Counted from the first letter of the stretch, positions 27,091 through 36,006 are shown. The stretch is DNA of 64,000 bases from JAJPKK01 sp963800215 (GCA_963800215.1 CAWCZY010000013.1:306006-370005); one strand, 5' to 3'. Made by a program: numbers and translations. Notes: a model not told the origin generated them from the letters alone.

Positions 27091-28704
27091 GTGAAGGAAA
27101 CAGGTTTGAGGAACAGCGCCCACGGCGCCGACAAATTCGGCTTTTCCGGCCTTGCTGCAGCTCATTGGAACCTGACCGAAGCACCCCTTTACGAGCACGC
27201 CCTCGCCAACGGCGAAGCCCAGATCGTCCAGGGCGGCGCGCTATGCGCGGAGACCGGCGTCCATACCGGCCGCAGCCCCAAGGACAAGTTCGTCGTCTGC
27301 GACGAGCAGACCGAGAAGACGATCTGGTGGGAGAAGAACGGCAAGCTCACGCCGGCACAGTTCGACCTCCTGCACAAGGATTTCCTCGAGCATGCCAAGG
27401 GCAAGCAGCTCTACGTCCAGGACCTTTATGGCGGCGCCGATCCGAAATACCGCATCAAGGCGCGGGTGTTCACCGAACTCGCCTGGCATTCCCTGTTCAT
27501 TCGCACGCTGCTGATCCGGCCCGAGCGTTCCGAGCTGTCGCACTACGTGCCGGATTTCACCATCCTCTGCCTGCCCTCGTTCAAGGCCGATCCCAAGCGC
27601 CACGGCGTGCGCAGCGAGACGGTGGTCGCCATCGACTTCACCAGGCGCATGATCCTGATCGGCGGCAGCTATTACGCCGGCGAGATGAAGAAGTCGGTGT
27701 TCACCACGCTCAACTATTATCTGCCCGCCGAAAGCGTGATGCCGATGCACTGCTCGGCCAATGTGGGGCCTGACGGCGACGTCGCCGTGTTCTTCGGCCT
27801 GTCCGGCACCGGCAAGACCACATTGTCCGCCGACCCCAACCGCACTCTGATCGGCGACGACGAGCACGGCTGGGGTCCGCAGGGCGTGTTCAATTTCGAG
27901 GGCGGCTGCTACGCCAAGTGCATCAAGCTGTCGAAGGAAGCCGAGCCCGACATCTACGCGGCGACGCTGCGGTTCGGCGCCATCCTCGAGAACGTGGTGT
28001 ACGATCCCGAGACCCGCATCTGCGATTTCGACGACGAGTCGCTGACCGAGAATACCCGCTCGGCCTATCCGCTCGACTATATCCCGAACGCTTCGCGCAC
28101 CGGTCGCGCCGGCATGCCGAAGAACATCGTGCTGCTCACCGCCGACGCCTATGGGGTGATGCCGCCCATCGCCAGGCTCACGCCGGCGCAGGCGATGTAT
28201 CACTTCCTGTCCGGCTACACCGCCAAGGTCGCCGGCACCGAGAAGGGGCTGGTCGGCGTCCAGCCCGAATTCTCCACCTGCTTCGGCGCGCCGTTCCTGC
28301 CGCGTCATCCTTCGGTCTACGGCAACCTGCTGCGCGAACTGATCGGTGCACACGGCGTCGATTGCTGGCTCGTCAATACCGGCTGGACCGGCGGCAAATA
28401 CGGGGTCGGCCGCCGCATGCCGATCAAGGTGACGCGCACGCTGCTCACCGCGGCGCTCGACGGATCCCTGCGCAACGCGAAATTCCGCACCGATCCCTAT
28501 TTCGGCTTCGCGGTGCCGACCCAGCTCGCCGGCGTCGAGCCGCATTTGCTCTACCCGCACAAGACTTGGCAGAACAAGGCGGAGTTCGACGAGACCGCGC
28601 GCAACCTGGTCGCCATGTTCCAGAAGAACTTCGTCCCGTTCGAGAGCCACGTCGACGCCGACGTCCGCGCTGCCGCTCCCGAGGTCCGCATCGCCGCGGA
28701 GTGA
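27091..28704 (+). CDS. pckA: Phosphoenolpyruvate carboxykinase (ATP)
   Basis: The 537-residue cytosolic enzyme converts oxaloacetate and ATP to PEP, CO2 and ADP, the entry step of gluconeogenesis on dicarboxylates. Key segments: HTGRSPKDKFVV, the kinase-1a loop GLSGTGKTTLS (about 236), the metal-binding GDDEHGW (about 257) and the GWTGGKYGVG region. The start is GTG 27091 after ggggaga. Length is normal and the frame unbroken, which contrasts with the damaged hugZ and chvI next to it. The adjacency to chvI-chvG is conserved in Agrobacterium and Sinorhizobium. Confidence 0.97.
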   Translation: MKETGLRNSAHGADKFGFSGLAAAHWNLTEAPLYEHALANGEAQIVQGGALCAETGVHTGRSPKDKFVVCDEQTEKTIWWEKNGKLTPAQFDLLHKDFLEHAKGKQLYVQDLYGGADPKYRIKARVFTELAWHSLFIRTLLIRPERSELSHYVPDFTILCLPSFKADPKRHGVRSETVVAIDFTRRMILIGGSYYAGEMKKSVFTTLNYYLPAESVMPMHCSANVGPDGDVAVFFGLSGTGKTTLSADPNRTLIGDDEHGWGPQGVFNFEGGCYAKCIKLSKEAEPDIYAATLRFGAILENVVYDPETRICDFDDESLTENTRSAYPLDYIPNASRTGRAGMPKNIVLLTADAYGVMPPIARLTPAQAMYHFLSGYTAKVAGTEKGLVGVQPEFSTCFGAPFLPRHPSVYGNLLRELIGAHGVDCWLVNTGWTGGKYGVGRRMPIKVTRTLLTAALDGSLRNAKFRTDPYFGFAVPTQLAGVEPHLLYPHKTWQNKAEFDETARNLVAMFQKNFVPFESHVDADVRAAAPEVRIAAE

Positions 28705-28748
28705 GGGAAGCACCGGCCTGCGGGCGTCGTGGTCCGAGCGGACCCGTG

Positions 28749-28937
28749 CTACATCGTCGTCCTCTGACGGTCGGGCACCGCGGGGATCGAGACCGGCTTC
28801 GAAACCGGTTTGGACGCGTGGGTCACCTTCTTCTTCGGATGGTCGGACACGGCGTTCGCCGCGGTGACGATCCCGGGGAAAACGAGGGCGACGATCGCGA
28901 CCGGAAATATCAACCTTCCTCGCCTGCGTATCGACAT
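28749..28937 (-). CDS. Small secreted basic protein (paralogue 1)
   Basis: The 62-residue product has a clear signal peptide (RRGRLIFPVAIVALVFPGIVTAANA) and a short mature part SDHPKKKVTHASKPVSKPVS rich in Lys, Ser, Pro and Val. It closely resembles the next gene upstream (SDHAKKKTAQVSRPVSK), so the two are tandem duplicates. Family unknown. Coding potential is supported mainly by the paralogy and the signal peptide. Confidence 0.55.
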   Translation of the reverse strand: MSIRRRGRLIFPVAIVALVFPGIVTAANAVSDHPKKKVTHASKPVSKPVSIPAVPDRQRTTM

Positions 28938-29006
28938 GAATCCCCGGGGTGGGTGCGGCAGCGTCCGCTCGACCGGATGTGGGACCGCTTCGCCTGGTCG
29001 GCGATG

Positions 29007-29201
29007 TCAATACGATTGATACGCCGGGGCGGGCGCCGCGCCGGACCCGGTCCGTTTCGAACCGGATTTCGATACCGGCCTGGAGACCTGGGCCGTCTTC
29101 TTTTTCGCATGATCCGACGCGGCCGCCATTGCCGTTGCAGTGCCGGACACGAGCAGGGCGGCAATGGCCGCCATGGAGATCAGCCTCGTTCGCTTTAACA
29201 T
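29007..29201 (-). CDS. Small secreted basic protein (paralogue 2)
   Basis: The 64-residue product starts MLKRTRLISMAAIAALLVSG, a signal peptide with probable cleavage after AMAA, and has the mature peptide SDHAKKKTAQVSRPVSKSGS followed by an Ala/Pro/Tyr tail. Upstream ggagaagcctccc could hold a ribosome site (ggag-type). It lies 69 bp upstream of paralogue 1 on the same strand. The function is unknown; the lysine cluster right after the cleavage site is the conserved feature. Confidence 0.55.
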   Translation of the reverse strand: MLKRTRLISMAAIAALLVSGTATAMAAASDHAKKKTAQVSRPVSKSGSKRTGSGAAPAPAYQSY

Positions 29202-29458
29202 GGAGAAGCCTCCCTTGCGCCCATTCCCGTTTCACAACTTCGCCGGGCGCTCACGACCCGATGACCTTATATGGTGCAGCCGCGGATTTCCACCGGAGTT
29301 CTCGGGCCCAGCCGCGGCTGCGCCGGACTTGGGGCGCTCAAAGGATGGGGCAGGCAAATCCATTTTTGTGCAAAACAACCCCATGCAAAGTAGGATTCCA
29401 TCCCCGCCCCATGCGCAATATGGTACGATTGCACCACCTGCCCGGCGAGGAAACATTC

Positions 29459-30424
29459 CTACTCCGCCTTGATATTGGCGTCCTTGATGATCCGGGCGTA
29501 TTTCGTCATCTCGTCGTCGATGTACCTGGCGAAATAGGCCGTGGTCGAGCCGATCGGCTCGAAGCCCAGCAGTGCCAGGCGGCTCTTCACCTGCGGCTCC
29601 ACCACGATGGCGGCGACCTGCGCCTGCAGCCTGGCGGCGATGTACGCCGGCAGGCCCTTGGGGCCCCACAGGCCGTACCAGGAGACGAAGTCGAAACCGG
29701 TCATGCCGGATTCCGCCACGGTCGGAATCTCCGGCGCCGCCGCCACGCGCCTGGCGCTGGTGACCGCGAGCGCCTTGATCTTTCCGGACTGCGCGAGCGG
29801 CAGCGACGACAGGATCGGATCGGCGACGAGTTGCACCTGGCCGCCCATCACGTCGTTGAGCATGGGACCGGCGCCCTTGTAGGCGATCACCAGCGTGTCG
29901 ACGCCGGCGTCGCGCTTGAGAAGCTCGACCGCCAGATGCCCGGCCGAGCCGAAGCTCGAAGTCGCGAAGGTGTATTTGTCGGGGCTTTTGCGCACCAGGC
30001 CGAACAAGTCCCGAAGATTGGCGGCCGGCACGTCCGGTGCGGTCGAGACGATCAGCGGGCCGGCGGCGACGAGGCTGATGGGCGTGAAGTCCTTGACCAC
30101 GTCATAAGGCATGGTCTTCGCCAGGAACGGCGTGATGACGTGGATCGAAGCCGTCAGCATCAGCGTGTAGCCGTCCGGCATCGCCTTCGCCACATAGTTC
30201 GCACCGACGATGCCGCCGGCGCCGCCGGCGCGGTTCTCGACGATGACGGACTGGCCGAGGGTCTCGGCGAGCTTTTGCGCCAGGATACGGGCGACGCCGT
30301 CCACCGAGCCGCCGGCCGGATAGGGCACGACGATGCTGACGGTCCGGCTCGGATAGGTCTGCGCCGCCGCCGGCCCGGCAAGGCCGCACGCGAGCACGAG
30401 CAGGATGGCAAGAAGGCGTGTCAT
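29459..30424 (-). CDS. Bug/TctC-family periplasmic tricarboxylate-type binding protein
   Basis: From ATG 30424 (a second ATG at 30433) the protein has a signal peptide (LLAILLVLACGLAGPAAAQ) followed by the family opening YPSRTVSIVVPYPAGGSVD, then VVENRAGGAGGIVGANYVAK and PTVAESGMTGFD. Bug proteins feed TctAB permeases or act as sensors; no TctA/TctB gene is nearby. It is last in an operon headed by a TRAP transporter, so it is an orphan receptor, perhaps for the same or a related acid. Confidence 0.88.
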   Translation of the reverse strand: MTRLLAILLVLACGLAGPAAAQTYPSRTVSIVVPYPAGGSVDGVARILAQKLAETLGQSVIVENRAGGAGGIVGANYVAKAMPDGYTLMLTASIHVITPFLAKTMPYDVVKDFTPISLVAAGPLIVSTAPDVPAANLRDLFGLVRKSPDKYTFATSSFGSAGHLAVELLKRDAGVDTLVIAYKGAGPMLNDVMGGQVQLVADPILSSLPLAQSGKIKALAVTSARRVAAAPEIPTVAESGMTGFDFVSWYGLWGPKGLPAYIAARLQAQVAAIVVEPQVKSRLALLGFEPIGSTTAYFARYIDDEMTKYARIIKDANIKAE

Positions 30425-30431
30425 CGAGGTC

Positions 30432-30540
30432 ACCTTTCTTCTCCCTCCAGCCTTCAGGGAGGGCCGGTGTGGGGCTTGTCCCAGCTTCGCGCTCGCACAG
30501 CAGACCCCACCCTACCCTCCCGAAGGCGGGGAGGGAAAAG
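30432..30540. repeat. Two GC-rich palindromes flanking gccggtgtggggc
   Basis: ctccctccagccttcagggaggg at 30432-30454 and ccctcccgaaggcggggagggaa near 30512-30534 face each other between the SDR stop and the Bug gene start. Same paired arrangement as at 34748-34858. Confidence 0.5.
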
Positions 30541-30560
30541 GAGAAACCTGGCGCCCAATA

Positions 30561-31340
30561 CTAATACGTCCCCGGGTAGCTTCCTCCGTCGATGACGAGA
30601 TTCTGGCCGGTAATGAATCCGGCATTGTGCGAGCACAGGAACGCGCAGTAGTCGCCGAGTTCATCCGGCCTGCCGAAACGTCTAGCCGGGTTACCAGCGG
30701 CGCGGGCGCGCCACAATTCGTCGAAGGTCTTGCCGCTGCCCTCGACCATCACCGCGACGTGCTCGCGCTGGGCATTGCTGTCGAATATCCCCGGCAGCAG
30801 GTTGTTGATGGTGACGTTGTGCGCCACCGTCTCGCGGGCGAGGCCGGCGGCGAATCCGACGAGGCCGGCGCGGGCGCCGTTCGATAGGCCCAATTCGAGC
30901 TGAGGGATCTTCACGCTGCGCGACACGATGTTGACGATGCGGCCGAAACCGCGGGCCATCATGCCGTCGACGGTCAGCCGCATCATCTCGATGTGGCACA
31001 GCATCATGGTGTCGAGCGCATCGATCCAGTCGTCCCGGGTCCATTTGCGAAAGTCGCCGGGCAAGCGGCCATCGGCATTGTTGACGAGGATGTCGGGCGC
31101 CGGGCATGCCGCGATGACGGCCGCGCGCCCCTGCGGCGTCGTGATGTCGGCGGCGACCGGCGCGACCGCGACGCCCGCCGCCGCGGCGATCTCGCGCGAG
31201 GTGGCCGCGAGCGCGGCGGCGCCCCGCGCCACCATGGTGAGGCTGGCCCCTTCCCGTGCGAGCGCGACGGCGCAGGCCCTGCCGAGACCGCGGCTGGCGC
31301 CGCAGACGATGGCCTTTTTGCCGCTGATGCCGAGGTCCAC
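30561..31340 (-). CDS. SDR-family oxidoreductase with atypical active site
   Basis: The 259-residue Rossmann protein has the NAD(P) loop GASRGLGRA and NNADG, and ends in the usual FITGQNLVIDGG. The catalytic YxxxK is absent: where Tyr and Lys should be it reads LGLSNGARAGLVG, although the preceding Ser region (VSRSVKIPQ) is there. Such SDR members exist in catabolic clusters; their reaction may use another base or be non-redox. It lies 12 bp after the DapA-like gene. Substrate unknown, probably an intermediate of the same pathway. Confidence 0.8.
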   Translation of the reverse strand: MDLGISGKKAIVCGASRGLGRACAVALAREGASLTMVARGAAALAATSREIAAAAGVAVAPVAADITTPQGRAAVIAACPAPDILVNNADGRLPGDFRKWTRDDWIDALDTMMLCHIEMMRLTVDGMMARGFGRIVNIVSRSVKIPQLELGLSNGARAGLVGFAAGLARETVAHNVTINNLLPGIFDSNAQREHVAVMVEGSGKTFDELWRARAAGNPARRFGRPDELGDYCAFLCSHNAGFITGQNLVIDGGSYPGTY

Positions 31341-31352
31341 CGCGCCTGCCGG

Positions 31353-32288
31353 TTACGCCGCCACGGCCGAAACGGGCTTGAGCTTGTAACCGTAGCGCTT
31401 GTCGAGGCCGAGCTCGGCGACGAGGCGAAGGCCCTTGGCGAGCGCCTCGCCCTCGAGGTTGGTCAGCGGCCTGCGCAGGTCGCCCGCCGGCATGCCCAGC
31501 GCCTTCATCAGCGACTTCACCGCGACCGGATTGATCGCGGAATAGGTGAAGTGGAGCAGCGGCAGCAGGCCGAGATAGGCGGCCTTGAAATTCTCCGCCT
31601 CCGCATAGCTCGCCCATGGCGTCGAAATGGTCGCGAGTTCCGCGGGCGCCACATTGCCGGTCATGTTCGCGGTGCCGTGGCCGCCCAGGCTCATGGTGGG
31701 AACGACGAGCCCGAGGTTCGGGCTGTCGCAGCACATGACGGAGACGCCGGGGCGCGCCGCCAGCACCTGCGCGACCTGGCCGACGCGCGCGGTGGCTTCC
31801 TTGTGCACGACATAGTTCGGGTGGCGGAAGATGCGCAGCAGGTGCTCCCAGTGGAGATCGCTCTTCACCCGCGGCGGATTGTTGTAGATGCCGAGCGGCA
31901 GGTCGGTGGCGTCGGCGACGTCGAGGAAGAACCGCTCGATGTCGGCCTCGGGCGCGCAGATATAGGCGGGCGCCGCCAAGATCGCGCCGTCGGCGCCGTT
32001 GGCGACGGCGAACCGGACATTGGCGATGGTCGCCTCGGTGTTGTTGCCGGTGCAGCCGTAGAAGATCGGCATCCGCGACGTCTTCATCTTGGCGGTTTCG
32101 ACGATGATCGCCTTCTTCTCCTCCGGCGCCAGCATGGAGGTCTCGCCGGTCGAACCCATGATCAGGACCGCCGAGGTGCGGTGGCTCTCCTGGAAGGCGA
32201 GGAGGTCGCGGAATGCGGCGAAATCGACCGATCCGTCCTTGTTGAAAGGCGTGATCAGGGCGACGAACGAACCGGTCAGCTTGGTCAT
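31353..32288 (-). CDS. DapA/dihydrodipicolinate-synthase-family aldolase or dehydratase
   Basis: From ATG 32288 the protein is 311 residues: TGSFVALITPFNKDGSVD, GSTGETSML, GIYNNPPR with the conserved Tyr, and VVHKEAT with the Schiff-base Lys. The family includes dihydrodipicolinate synthase, N-acetylneuraminate lyase and 5-dehydro-4-deoxyglucarate dehydratase. In a TRAP / GntR / uronate-dehydrogenase setting a sugar-acid lyase or dehydratase is more likely than lysine synthesis; this is inference. It is a class I, metal-independent enzyme. Confidence 0.85.
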   Translation of the reverse strand: MTKLTGSFVALITPFNKDGSVDFAAFRDLLAFQESHRTSAVLIMGSTGETSMLAPEEKKAIIVETAKMKTSRMPIFYGCTGNNTEATIANVRFAVANGADGAILAAPAYICAPEADIERFFLDVADATDLPLGIYNNPPRVKSDLHWEHLLRIFRHPNYVVHKEATARVGQVAQVLAARPGVSVMCCDSPNLGLVVPTMSLGGHGTANMTGNVAPAELATISTPWASYAEAENFKAAYLGLLPLLHFTYSAINPVAVKSLMKALGMPAGDLRRPLTNLEGEALAKGLRLVAELGLDKRYGYKLKPVSAVAA

Positions 32289-32361
32289 CGATTTCTGTCT
32301 CCGAATTCCGAACACCCTGCAGATGCTATGTCGAACACGCCGTCCCCACCAATTTCTCCGG

Positions 32362-32730
32362 TCACATCGCCAGGCTCATGCCGCGGATGCGCCGCGCCAT
32401 TGCGCCCATGACGTAGTGGGCGAAATTCGGCAATTCGTCCACCATGAAGCGGAACTTGCGCCGGTCGATCAGCGAGACCTCGCATGCCTCCCTTACCCGG
32501 GCCGTCGAGGAGCGCTGTGCGCCGTCGATCATGGACATGAACCCGATCGCCTCGTTGGCCGTGCACGTCTCGATCACCTTGTCGCCGATCACCATCTCGA
32601 CGATGCCGGACTGCACGATATACATGCACGTGCCCGGATCGCCCTTGTTGAAGATGATGCTGCCCGCCGGATACGCGACCGTGACGCCGGCGCCCCGCGC
32701 GAATGTGCGCATGTCGATTTCAGCACGCAT
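32362..32730 (-). CDS. Stand-alone cyclic-nucleotide-binding domain protein
   Basis: ATG 32730 opens a 122-residue protein consisting of one cNMP-binding fold: FARGAGVTVAYPAGSIIFNKGDPG, MYIVQSGIVEMVIG, ANEAIGFMSMIDGAQRSSTARV and a C-terminal helix FAHYVMGAMARRIRG. The region matches the phosphate-binding cassette position (GFMSMIDGAQRSS), but the canonical RAA pair is altered. There is no DNA-binding domain. It lies between the TRAP permease and DapA-like genes, same strand. It may be a nucleotide or redox-sensing accessory; its function is unknown. Confidence 0.75.
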   Translation of the reverse strand: MRAEIDMRTFARGAGVTVAYPAGSIIFNKGDPGTCMYIVQSGIVEMVIGDKVIETCTANEAIGFMSMIDGAQRSSTARVREACEVSLIDRRKFRFMVDELPNFAHYVMGAMARRIRGMSLAM

Positions 32731-32867
32731 GTTCCGAACACTCCATCCCCATGCGGTCACAATATGCGCGGTCGCGATATGTGCGCGGGCCGCCATGCCG
32801 GGCAATCTTATCAATTTTATGACACCCCCTGGCAAGACCGCGGGCGTGGCTGACCCACTCAAACATC

Positions 32868-34160
32868 TCACCGGTTCAGCACCAGCCGCGGCAGCCACAG
32901 CGATATGGCCGGAATATAGGTCACCAGCATCAGCACCGCGAACATCACCCCGTAGAACGGCCAGATCCGCCGCATCACCTGCTCGATCGAGACCTTGCCC
33001 ACCGCGCAGCCGACGAACAGGATCGCGCCGACCGGCGGGTGGCACAGGCCGATGCCGAGGTTGAGCATCATGATCATGCCGAAGTGGACGGGATCGACCC
33101 CGAAATTGGTCATCACCGGGAGCAGGATCGGGGTCGAGATGAGGATCGACGGCGCCATGTCGACGAGGCAGCCGAGCACCAGCAGCAAAATGTTGACCAG
33201 GAACAGGATGACGTTCTTGTCGCTGGAGATGGTGAGAAAGAACGCGGTGATCTTTCCCGGCATCTGGGTCAGCGCCATGATGTAGCCGACGCTCGAGGCG
33301 CAGGCGATCAGCGTCAGCACCATCGCGACCGTGCTCACGGTACGGTGGATCAGCGCCGGGAGATCGCGCCAGCGATAGTCGCGGTAGACGAACATGGTGA
33401 CCAAAAACGCCCACACGCAGGCGACCGCGCCGGCTTCGATGGCGGTGAAGACGCCGGCGAGGATGCCGCCGAGAATGATGGCGAGGGTGACCAAGCCCCA
33501 CAGGGCGTCGAACGTGATCTTCACCGCCTCGCGCAGCGGCACCGTCTGGCCGCGCGGATGGCCGTCGCGATACGCGATGACGAGGCAGAGGATGATGATG
33601 GCGAAACCGAGCAGCAGGCCGGGCACGACGCCGGCCATGAACAGGCTGATGATCGAGATGGTACCGCCGGTGGCCAGCGAATAGATGACGGCGTTGTGGC
33701 TCGGCGGCACCAGCAGCGCCTGGACCGATGCGGTGATGGTCACGTTGGTCGCGAACACCCGGGGATAGCCGGCCTTCTCCATCTGCGGGATCATCACCGA
33801 GCCGATCGCGGAGGTGTCGGCGACCGAAGAGCCGGAAATTCCGCTGAGAAACGTGGTGGCGAGCACGTTGACGACGGAGAGACCGCCGCGCACCCGGGTG
33901 AAGCCGACCAGCACGTCGGCAAAGGCGACGAGGCGCCGCGCCATCCCGCCTTCGGCCATGATGGCGCCTGCCAGCACGAAGAACGGAATCGTGAGCATGG
34001 CGACCTTGCTCACGCCGTCGGATATCTTCAGCATCACGGCTTCGAGCGGAATGCCGATCCAGATCGCGCCCGCTAACGCGGCGAGAGCCAGCGAATAGGC
34101 GATCGGCACGCCGATGATGAAGCACGCGAACATCGTCATCAGCAGAATGAAGATGTCCAT
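32868..34160 (-). CDS. TRAP transporter large permease (DctM family)
   Basis: The 430-residue protein has about twelve membrane helices with DctM landmarks FFVLAGAIMAEGGMARRLV, SGISGSSVADTSAIGSVMIP and VPPSHNAVIYS. It forms the transport unit with the DctQ protein and takes substrate from the periplasmic DctP protein using the Na+ gradient. It starts 33 bp after the DctQ stop. Intact. Confidence 0.93.
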   Translation of the reverse strand: MDIFILLMTMFACFIIGVPIAYSLALAALAGAIWIGIPLEAVMLKISDGVSKVAMLTIPFFVLAGAIMAEGGMARRLVAFADVLVGFTRVRGGLSVVNVLATTFLSGISGSSVADTSAIGSVMIPQMEKAGYPRVFATNVTITASVQALLVPPSHNAVIYSLATGGTISIISLFMAGVVPGLLLGFAIIILCLVIAYRDGHPRGQTVPLREAVKITFDALWGLVTLAIILGGILAGVFTAIEAGAVACVWAFLVTMFVYRDYRWRDLPALIHRTVSTVAMVLTLIACASSVGYIMALTQMPGKITAFFLTISSDKNVILFLVNILLLVLGCLVDMAPSILISTPILLPVMTNFGVDPVHFGMIMMLNLGIGLCHPPVGAILFVGCAVGKVSIEQVMRRIWPFYGVMFAVLMLVTYIPAISLWLPRLVLNR

Positions 34161-34193
34161 GGTGTCCCTTGGGCGCGCCTTCGATCGGCGATG

Positions 34194-34703
34194 TCAGTGC
34201 GTTGCGGGGAGGCGATTGGCCGGTGCAGGGACCGCCGGCGCACCGATCAGGCGTTCGATGACGAACAGGAACAGCGCCGCGCCGCCGAGCGGGATCGGCA
34301 GATAGGTGACGCCGACCGAAAGCGAGGGAAAGTCGGCGATGGTGTTGTGCCAGGTCGCCTCCACCAGCTTGGCGCCCCAGATCATCATGAACACGGCGAA
34401 CAGCCCCACCAGCAGTTCGGCGAGGAGATCGGCGGCGCGGCGCAGGCGGGGCGGCAGCAGCGCGACGAAAAACGCGACGTTCATGTGCTGGCGGCGGCGA
34501 TAGCAGGCGGCGGCGCCGAAAAAGGTGAGCACGATCATGAGCAACACCGCCGTCGGCTCCGGCCAAGACGCCGCTCGGTTGACGACGTAGCGGGTATAGA
34601 CCGCCCACGGGATGACCGCCGCAATCAGCACCAGCGCCGTGCCGGCAAGCGCAATGCAGGCGAGGTAGAGCGCATCCATGGCTTTGCGGTAGGTGAGGAT
34701 CAT
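34194..34703 (-). CDS. TRAP transporter small permease (DctQ family)
   Basis: The 169-residue protein (ATG 34703) has four hydrophobic segments and the DctQ hallmark RYVVNRAASWPEPTAVLLM followed by FFGAAACYRRRQHMNVAFF. It assembles with DctM. A 158-bp gap holding a pair of GC-rich palindromes separates it from dctP, which might lower permease expression relative to the binding protein. Confidence 0.9.
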   Translation of the reverse strand: MILTYRKAMDALYLACIALAGTALVLIAAVIPWAVYTRYVVNRAASWPEPTAVLLMIVLTFFGAAACYRRRQHMNVAFFVALLPPRLRRAADLLAELLVGLFAVFMMIWGAKLVEATWHNTIADFPSLSVGVTYLPIPLGGAALFLFVIERLIGAPAVPAPANRLPATH

Positions 34704-34747
34704 AGGTGCCCGGGCGGGTGCTCTGGGTTCAACGTAATCGCGGCGTC

Positions 34748-34858
34748 TCTTTCCCTCCCCGTCTTCGGGAGGGCAGGGTGGGGTCTTCCTCACTACGCGC
34801 TGTGTCGTAAGCAAGTCCCCACCCCGGCCCTCCCCGAAGTCGGGGAGGGGAGAGGGAA
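34748..34858. repeat. Paired GC-rich palindromes between dctP and dctQ
   Basis: ccctccccgtcttcgggagggc at 34752-34773 and ccctccccgaagtcggggaggg at 34832-34853 flank gcagggtggggtcttcc and its approximate inverse (gtccccaccccggc). The complete unit is about 110 bp with inverted symmetry, like that at 30432. Confidence 0.5.
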
Positions 34859-34861
34859 GCG

Positions 34862-35851
34862 TCACTCCGCCTGCACGCGCTTGATGATGTCGGCGAACCG
34901 CGGCCCGTATTTGTCCCAGACCGGCCTCACCGCGTCCTGGAACGGCTTCTTGTCGGCGACCTCGAAGACCTGGATGCCGGCGGCCCTGGCCTTGTCCATC
35001 GCCTGCTTCTCGTAGGCGGCCCATAGGCCGCGCTCCTCGAGCTGGGCCTCGCGGGCGAGCTTGCGGATCAGCTCCTGGTCGTCCTTCGACAGCGTGTTCC
35101 AGGTCCGGCGCGAGAACACCAGCATTTCCGGCACGATCAGGTGTTCGGTCAGGGTGAAATACTTGGCGGCCTGATAGTGATTGTCGAACACGAAGCTGGG
35201 CGGATTGTTCTCGGCGCCGTCGACCACTCCGGTCTGCAGCGCGCTGAACACCTGGTCGTAGCCCATTGCGACGCCGTTGCCGCCCAGCGCGTTCATCATG
35301 TCGACGAATATCGGATTGCCGATGACGCGGATCTTGAGGCCTTTGAGGTCGGCGATGGTGCGGATCGGCCGCTTGGTGTCGTAGACGCTGCGGGCGCCGG
35401 CATCCATCCAGCACAGTCCGATCAGGCCAGCATTGGGATTGTTGGTGACGGCGTCGAGCAGTTCCTGGCCGATCGGGCCGTCGATCACCTTCTGCATGTG
35501 GGCGGTGTTGCGGAACAGGAACGGCAGGTTGAAGACGTTGAGATTATCGATCACGGGCCCGAGCGCCCCGACGCTGACCCGCGCCATCGCCAGCGCGCCG
35601 ACCTGGGTCTGCTCGATCGCCTCCTTCTCGCCGCCGAGCTGCATCGCGGCGAACATCTGCACGCTCAACCGCCCATTGGTGGCCTGCGCCAGCTTCTTGC
35701 CGAGATTCTCCACCGCGACCACCGTCGGATATCCGGCGGGATGGACGTCGGATGCCTTGAGCACGAGCTTCTGCTGCGCCGAGGCCGCGTCGGCGAGGCA
35801 GGCGGCTGCGAGCAGCGCCAACGAACCCAGAACGACATGTCGCGTTCGCAT
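34862..35851 (-). CDS. TRAP transporter solute-binding protein (DctP family)
   Basis: ATG 35851 follows gaggaagcc. The 329-residue protein has a signal peptide (VVLGSLALLAAACLADAASAQ), KLVLKASDVHPAGYP, the middle loop LKGLKIRVIGNPIFVDMMNALGG with the Arg that binds the substrate carboxylate, and DGAENNPPSF. It captures an organic or sugar acid in the periplasm. The homologue class includes uronate and C4-dicarboxylate receptors. First gene of the minus-strand operon; divergent to the GntR regulator. Confidence 0.92.
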   Translation of the reverse strand: MRTRHVVLGSLALLAAACLADAASAQQKLVLKASDVHPAGYPTVVAVENLGKKLAQATNGRLSVQMFAAMQLGGEKEAIEQTQVGALAMARVSVGALGPVIDNLNVFNLPFLFRNTAHMQKVIDGPIGQELLDAVTNNPNAGLIGLCWMDAGARSVYDTKRPIRTIADLKGLKIRVIGNPIFVDMMNALGGNGVAMGYDQVFSALQTGVVDGAENNPPSFVFDNHYQAAKYFTLTEHLIVPEMLVFSRRTWNTLSKDDQELIRKLAREAQLEERGLWAAYEKQAMDKARAAGIQVFEVADKKPFQDAVRPVWDKYGPRFADIIKRVQAE

Positions 35852-35991
35852 GGCTTCCTCCCAGACATCGCACCGGCGCGGCTTTGCGCGCCCATTTTGT
35901 TTTGTGCCCGAGCTGCGCGCCGGCACGGTACCGGCGGATCGGGCGCAACCGCAAGCCGGTTGCTGCGATGATCCCGGCGTGTTACTTGTCA

Positions 35992-36006
35992 GGTCATATT
36001 ATGACC
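35992..36006. promoter_or_regulatory. Operator palindrome ggtcata-t-tatgacc at the GntR start codon
   Basis: A perfect 7-1-7 palindrome spans the regulator's ATG (36001). It lies in the 149-bp divergent spacer to dctP, 141 bp from that start. Position and symmetry fit autorepression by the FadR/GntR protein and control of the TRAP operon. The family usually binds short palindromes of the TGGTnnnACCA sort. Confidence 0.55.
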
